Shown here piece after piece: positions 5,945 through 8,502 of a stretch of 8,502 nucleotides of DNA; position 1 is the first letter of the stretch, and each line of letters begins with the position of its first letter. Under the pieces are notes generated by a model. That model was not told the DNA's origin and searched no databases. It was given only the letters and a program-made list of their open reading frames with translations. The stretch lies in assembly GCA_028689195.1 (NCBI GenBank), contig JAQTWR010000006.1:12145-20646 (forward strand), read 5' to 3'. Made by a program: the position numbers and the translations under genes. The DNA comes from Anaerolineales bacterium (lineage in GTDB: Bacteria > Chloroflexota > Anaerolineae > Anaerolineales > Villigracilaceae).

Positions 5945-6187
5945 CAGTGGGCAGAAGCCGAGTCCCTCGCCCGCGAAGCCCTCGCGCTGGCAGAGAAAGT
6001 CGGGCGGCAGGAGTTGATTGCCGTCGATTGTCACATCCTCGCCAAAGCCCTGCTCAAACAGAATAAGGATTTGGAAGAAGCGTTGTCTTTGTCCCGCCGC
6101 GCTGTCGAGATTTTCACACGCTTGCGTCATCCTGATTTGCAATCCGCGCAGGAAACGCTGGAGGAAATTGAAAAGGCAAGTAAGTGA
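5945..6187 (+). pseudogene. Detached copy 1 of the STAND C-terminal TPR tail (80 codons)
   Basis: In a frame shifted from the intact gene, this stretch reads WAEAESLAREALALAEKVGR, then QELIAVDCHILAKALL..., ...RRAVEIFTRLRHPDLQSAQE, TLEEIEKASK and stop. It aligns along its whole length with residues 670 to about 744 of the STAND protein (WEEGFTYANEALVVSEKIGR ... RAIEMFTRLRTPDNLQWAQE TLAKIEKA). It has no ATG or GTG start and begins right after the intact gene's stop, so it is a remnant or cassette, not an independent gene. It is GC-rich like the NTPase half, unlike most of the matching part of the intact gene. It may be the original tail, displaced when the TPR region was replaced. Confidence 0.8.
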
Positions 6188-6214
6188 CAGTCACCTGCGA
6201 GGTGACTGTCACTT
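6182..6214 (+). repeat. GTGACAGTCAC-family hairpin overlapping the stop of tail copy 1
   Basis: A perfect 14-bp stem (AAGTGACAGTCACC, 6182-6195, with GGTGACTGTCACTT, 6201-6214) encloses the loop TGCGA. The TGA stop of tail copy 1 (6185-6187) lies inside the left arm. It is followed by TGGAAGGTTACC with no T-run, so it is not a standard terminator. Confidence 0.85.
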
Positions 6215-6225
6215 GGAAGGTTACC

Positions 6226-6318
6226 CGCCGCGCCGTCGAAATTTACACGCGCCTGCGTCATCCCAATTTGCAGTCCGCACAGGAAACGCTGGAGGAGATT
6301 GAGGAAAGGATGAAGTGA
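6226..6318 (+). pseudogene. Detached copy 2 of the STAND tail (last 30 codons)
   Basis: Reads RRAVEIYTRLRHPNLQSAQE followed by TLEEIEERMK and a TGA stop. It matches the last helix pair of the STAND protein and of tail copy 1. It starts exactly 131 bases after the equivalent codon of copy 1 (6095), so tail plus hairpin form a 131-bp unit. It has no start codon or ribosome binding site. Confidence 0.75.
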
Positions 6319-6345
6319 CAGTCATCTTGCAGATGACTGTCACTT
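6313..6345 (+). repeat. GTGACAGTCAC-family hairpin overlapping the stop of tail copy 2
   Basis: A perfect 15-bp stem (AAGTGACAGTCATCT, 6313-6327, with AGATGACTGTCACTT, 6331-6345) has a TGC loop. The arms differ from the other copies at the inner bases but remain fully complementary to each other, so compensatory change has kept the fold. The TGA stop of copy 2 (6316-6318) is in the left arm. Confidence 0.85.
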
Positions 6346-6377
6346 GCTTGGGGAAAATTCTATAAGTCTTGGCAAAA

Positions 6378-6531
6378 ATGTCAGTACTTTTTTATAAAAA
6401 TATAAGTACATTTTCCTAAAGATGTAAGTACATTTTTGGAAACCTTCCCTGTCAGGATTAAAAACCTCTCAAGGAAGGATCGCAAACCTTCCAAGGAAGG
6501 TTTGCCAACGAGTCAAGGAAGGTTTTACCTG
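6378..6531 (+). repeat. Seven-unit 22-bp periodic tandem repeat, AT-rich
   Basis: Seven consecutive 22-base units begin at 6378, 6400, 6422, 6444, 6466, 6488 and 6510. Units 1-3 share ATRTMAGTACWTTTT; units 5-7 share TCAAGGAAGG at the same phase, and units 3-6 end in a common AAC or AAAC. Two sub-families in one register indicate a degenerate tandem array. It accounts for most of the extra 173 bases between tail copies 2 and 3 compared with the 131-base spacing elsewhere. No coding role is seen. Confidence 0.7.
6482..6505. repeat. Near-perfect palindrome inside the 22-bp array
   Basis: GCAAACCTTCC (6482-6492) pairs with GGAAGGTTTGC (6495-6505), leaving only AA at the centre. The half-site GGAAGGTT also follows the GTGACAGTCAC hairpins (after 6214 and 6649) and ends the array (6517-6524). 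Confidence 0.65.
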
Positions 6532-6622
6532 CCGCACCGTCGAAATTTACACGCGCCTGCGCTCGCCCAGTCTGCAGTCCGCACAGGAAACGCTGGCGAA
6601 GATAGAAAAGGCAAGTAAGTGA
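6530..6622 (+). pseudogene. Detached copy 3 of the STAND tail (last 30 codons)
   Basis: Reads CRTVEIYTRLRSPSLQSAQE then TLAKIEKASK and stop. TLAKIEKA matches the intact STAND C-terminus, while KASK matches copy 1, so it is intermediate between the two. Its last 56 bases including the hairpin (6605-6660) differ from copy 1 (6170-6225) at one position, indicating recent duplication or conversion. No start codon. Confidence 0.75.
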
Positions 6623-6649
6623 TAGTCACCTGCGAGGTGACTGTCACTT
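6617..6649 (+). repeat. GTGACAGTCAC-family hairpin overlapping the stop of tail copy 3
   Basis: Fourteen-bp stem (6617-6630 with 6636-6649) with one wobble, loop TGCGA, same as at 6182. The TGA of copy 3 (6620-6622) is in the left arm, and TGGAAGGTTACC follows. Confidence 0.85.
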
Positions 6650-6660
6650 GGAAGGTTACC

Positions 6661-6759
6661 AGCCGCGCCGTCGAGATTTACATGCGCCTGCGCCATCCTG
6701 ATTTGCAGTCAGCGCAGGAAACGCTGGAAGAAATAGAAAAGAAGATGAGTAGAGAGTAG
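6661..6759 (+). pseudogene. Detached copy 4 of the STAND tail (last 32 codons)
   Basis: Reads SRAVEIYMRLRHPDLQSAQE then TLEEIEKKMSRE and stop. It starts 131 bases after copy 3, repeating the copy 1 to copy 2 spacing. It is the last unit and ends without the hairpin; instead it runs into a GAGTAGA tandem repeat that supplies its stop codon. Confidence 0.75.
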
Positions 6760-6766
6760 AGAGTAG
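6747..6766 (+). repeat. GAGTAGA short tandem repeat
   Basis: Three 7-base units (the last one truncated) end the tail-copy array. It replaces the hairpin expected at this point of the 131-bp unit. Confidence 0.7.
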
Positions 6767-6795
6767 TAAAACTAATTTCCAGTCGTCTAATCTAG

Positions 6796-6914
6796 GAGTG
6801 TCTAAAAGGATGGGCTTTCTTTAACGCGAAGGCGCAAAGACGCCAAGCCTCAAAGGTTTCTTTGCGTCTTCGAGGCTTCGTGACTTTGTGTTTAGCCCAC
6901 AAAGTTAGACACTC
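6796..6914. repeat. MITE-like 119-bp inverted-repeat element
   Basis: Perfect 10-base terminal inverted repeats (GAGTGTCTAA, 6796-6805, and TTAGACACTC, 6905-6914) are extended inward by a second complementary block (TGGGCT, 6811-6816, and AGCCCA, 6894-6899). The interior (CGCAAAGACGCCAAGCCTC ... CTTTGCGTCTTCGAGGCTT) is itself partly self-complementary. There is no room for a transposase and no clear target duplication. It is likely a non-autonomous dispersed element between the STAND remnants and the tryptophanase gene. Confidence 0.55.
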
Positions 6915-7073
6915 TCTTGCGCCACCGAAAAACAAAATTGTCGTAAAATCACCCCGTCACACCGCACTGGCGCTCGGTGCAAGTGTTGGAGACCGAATGG
7001 CGGGATGCGTTCCCGCATCCGTCAGGCTCGCTACCCAAAATTTGACAAACACTCAAATTTTCAGGAGACCCAA
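6915..7073 (+). other. Leader region of the tryptophanase gene
   Basis: This 159-base gap should contain the promoter. The only candidate -10 is TAAAAT (6944-6949), without a well-spaced -35. A 7-bp hairpin (GGATGCG, 7003-7009, with CGCATCC, 7014-7020, loop TTCC) lies in the leader. AGGAG (7063-7067) is the ribosome binding site. No Trp-rich TnaC-type leader peptide was seen. Confidence 0.35.
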
Positions 7074-8456
7074 ATGACCGACATGCATTACCCCCCCGAA
7101 CCGTACCGCATCAAAGTAACCGAACCCATCCGCTTGATTCCGCCCGAAGCGCGCGAAGCCGCGTTGAAAGAAGCGGGCTACAACGTCTTTTCCCTCAAAG
7201 CGGAAGACATCTTCATTGACCTGCTGACCGACAGCGGCACAGGCGCGATGAGTTCCGAGCAATGGGCAGCCATGATGCGCGGCGACGAATCCTACGCGGG
7301 AGCGAGATCGTATCACCGCCTCAAAGCCGCAGTGGAAGATATTTTCGGCTTCAAGTATTTTGTCCCCACCCATCAGGGACGCGCCGCCGAGAACATCCTC
7401 GCGGCGTGCCTCGTCAAGCCCGGGCAGTATATTCCCAGCAACATGCACTTCGACACGACGGACGCGAACATCCGCGCGCGCGGCGGACGTCCCACCAACC
7501 TCGTGATTGACGAGGCGTTCGACATCGCCAGCCCGCATCCGTTCAAGGGCAATATGGACGTCAACAAACTCCGCGCCTTCATCGAAAAGATCGGCGTCGA
7601 GAAAATTCCCTTCGGCATGATTACCGTCACGAACAACGCGGGCGGCGGTCAACCCGTCTCGATGGAAAACCTCAAAGCGGTGGCGGCGGTCTACCGCGAA
7701 TATAAACTGCCCTTCTTCATTGATTCCGCGCGGTACGCGGAGAATGCCTACTTTATCAAGTTGCGCGAAAAGGGATATGAAAATAAATCCGTGATTGAAA
7801 TTGCCCGCGAGATGTATTCCCTCGCCGACGGTATGACCATGTCCGCGAAGAAGGACGCGATTGTTAATATCGGCGGTCTGCTCTGCCTGAACGACGAAAG
7901 CCTTTTCCAAAACGTCAAAAATGAATTGATCCTGCGCGAAGGATTCCCCACTTACGGCGGACTTGCAGGACGCGACCTCGACGCGATGGCGGTTGGACTC
8001 TACGAAGGGCTCGATGAAGCGTATCTTGTATCTCGTATCTCGCAGACTGCTTATCTTGCGAATCGTTTAAACGAATCTGGCATCCCCACCATCCAACCCG
8101 CAGGCGGTCACGCCGTCTATCTCGACGCGGCGCATGTCTTCCCGCACATTCCGCAGGGCGAATTCCCCGGTCAGGCGCTGGCGGTGGAACTCTACCGCGA
8201 AGGCGGCATTCGCGGCTGTGAGATCGGCTCGGTGATGTTCGCCTACCCCGACCCTGATTCTGGAAAAATGATTTATCCCAAACTGGAACTGCTGCGCCTC
8301 GCGATTCCGCGCCGCACGTATACGCAGAGTCACATGGATTACATCGTCGAATGTTTTGCGCGAATCACCACCCGCGCGGAGAAAATCCGCGGGTATAAAT
8401 TCGTTTACGCGCCAGAGTTGCTGCGTCACTTCACGGCGAGATTTGAACAGTTGTAA
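7074..8456 (+). CDS. tnaA: Tryptophanase (tryptophan indole-lyase)
   Basis: This 460-residue, full-length PLP enzyme (fold type I) cleaves L-tryptophan to indole, pyruvate and ammonia in the cytoplasm. The start at 7074 is set by AGGAG (7063-7067) 6 bases upstream; the longer frame to 7005 is not supported. Family signatures appear in order: [17 protein letters not shown] at the N-terminus, [56 protein letters not shown], the Schiff-base motif SAKKD (Lys about 260), [13 protein letters not shown] and LRHFTARF at the C-terminus. Two positions separate it from the close relative tyrosine phenol-lyase. CEIGS has Ile (about 384) where that enzyme has the phenol-binding Arg, and LRHF has His (452) where it has Phe; both are the tryptophanase state. 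No tryptophan permease or TnaC leader is visible here. Tryptophan degradation and indole production are inferred from the family. Confidence 0.9.
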   Translation: MTDMHYPPEPYRIKVTEPIRLIPPEAREAALKEAGYNVFSLKAEDIFIDLLTDSGTGAMSSEQWAAMMRGDESYAGARSYHRLKAAVEDIFGFKYFVPTHQGRAAENILAACLVKPGQYIPSNMHFDTTDANIRARGGRPTNLVIDEAFDIASPHPFKGNMDVNKLRAFIEKIGVEKIPFGMITVTNNAGGGQPVSMENLKAVAAVYREYKLPFFIDSARYAENAYFIKLREKGYENKSVIEIAREMYSLADGMTMSAKKDAIVNIGGLLCLNDESLFQNVKNELILREGFPTYGGLAGRDLDAMAVGLYEGLDEAYLVSRISQTAYLANRLNESGIPTIQPAGGHAVYLDAAHVFPHIPQGEFPGQALAVELYREGGIRGCEIGSVMFAYPDPDSGKMIYPKLELLRLAIPRRTYTQSHMDYIVECFARITTRAEKIRGYKFVYAPELLRHFTARFEQL

Positions 8457-8502
8457 ATCAGGTTTCTAAAGTATCTAATGGGTAAAAACATGAGGCGTCA
8501 AA

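Noticed and set aside
6378..6531. CRISPR array
   Set aside because: The 22-base units are contiguous with no unique spacers, and no cas genes are present.
6182..6649. Hairpins at 6182, 6313 and 6617 as rho-independent terminators
   Set aside because: None is followed by a T-run on either strand in the right position.
6998..7077. 26-codon frame ending in ATGA overlap with tryptophanase, as a TnaC-like leader peptide
   Set aside because: It contains no tryptophan codon and no ribosome binding site was evident, so there is no support for TnaC-type control.
7053..7910. Long minus-strand frame opposite tryptophanase
   Set aside because: Shadow of the GC-rich tnaA coding strand; no family resemblance.
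7074..8456. Tyrosine phenol-lyase instead of tryptophanase
   Set aside because: The phenol-binding Arg position is Ile (CEIGS) and the C-terminal motif is LRHF, both typical of tryptophanase.
8478..8502. Possible start of a next gene (ATGGGTAAAAACATGAGG)
   Set aside because: No Shine-Dalgarno sequence and only eight codons before the window ends; cannot be supported.

Overview
The window looks like a bacterial chromosome segment. Gene content, moderately high GC with GC-rich codon use, and the abundance of short dispersed palindromes (AACCTCCGAGG...CTTCGGAGGTT, GTGACAGTCAC...GTGACTGTCAC, a CTCTCCC...GGGAGA element, a CAAAGACGC-type element) together suggest an Anaerolineae-like Chloroflexota genome. 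This assignment is an inference from style and families; nothing in the window proves it.

Layout. Minus strand, 1-1086: the 5' end of a CarD-like RNA polymerase-binding regulator (cut by the window edge), a rho-independent terminator, a small TPR-like hypothetical protein and an eIF1/SUI1 (YciH-type) translation factor. Plus strand, 1353-2819: a fold-type II PLP enzyme with its own promoter and terminator. Plus strand, 3016-3542: a two-gene module resembling a DUF4258 toxin plus an MqsA/YgiT-type antitoxin; the second protein has lost every cysteine of the usual zinc finger. Plus strand, 3688-5943: a membrane-anchored STAND/NB-ARC NTPase with C-terminal TPRs. 5944-6790: a graveyard or array of partial copies of that gene's 3' end, interleaved with hairpins and a 22-bp periodic tandem repeat. 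6796-6914: a small MITE-like inverted-repeat element. 7074-8456: tryptophanase.

How it fits together. The outer genes look like housekeeping and amino-acid metabolism (transcription and translation factors, two unrelated PLP enzymes). The centre (3016-6790) looks accessory: a toxin-antitoxin-like pair next to an NLR-like STAND protein, which is a typical defence-island style.

The most striking signal is that the STAND gene is a mosaic. The NTPase half is very GC-rich (about 72% in the 60-base line starting at 4501). The TPR sensor half is AT-rich (about 27% GC in the line starting at 5221), with breakpoints near 5040 and 5820 that coincide with domain boundaries. The gene is then followed by four out-of-frame or detached copies of its own C-terminal TPR tail. 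Three of these end in a TGA that is embedded in the arm of a GTGACAGTCAC hairpin, and the same hairpin type sits just before the gene's ribosome binding site. The simplest reading is replacement of the sensor domain by recombination with a paralogue, followed by tandem duplication of the tail plus hairpin. A more speculative reading is a reservoir of tail cassettes for sensor diversification.
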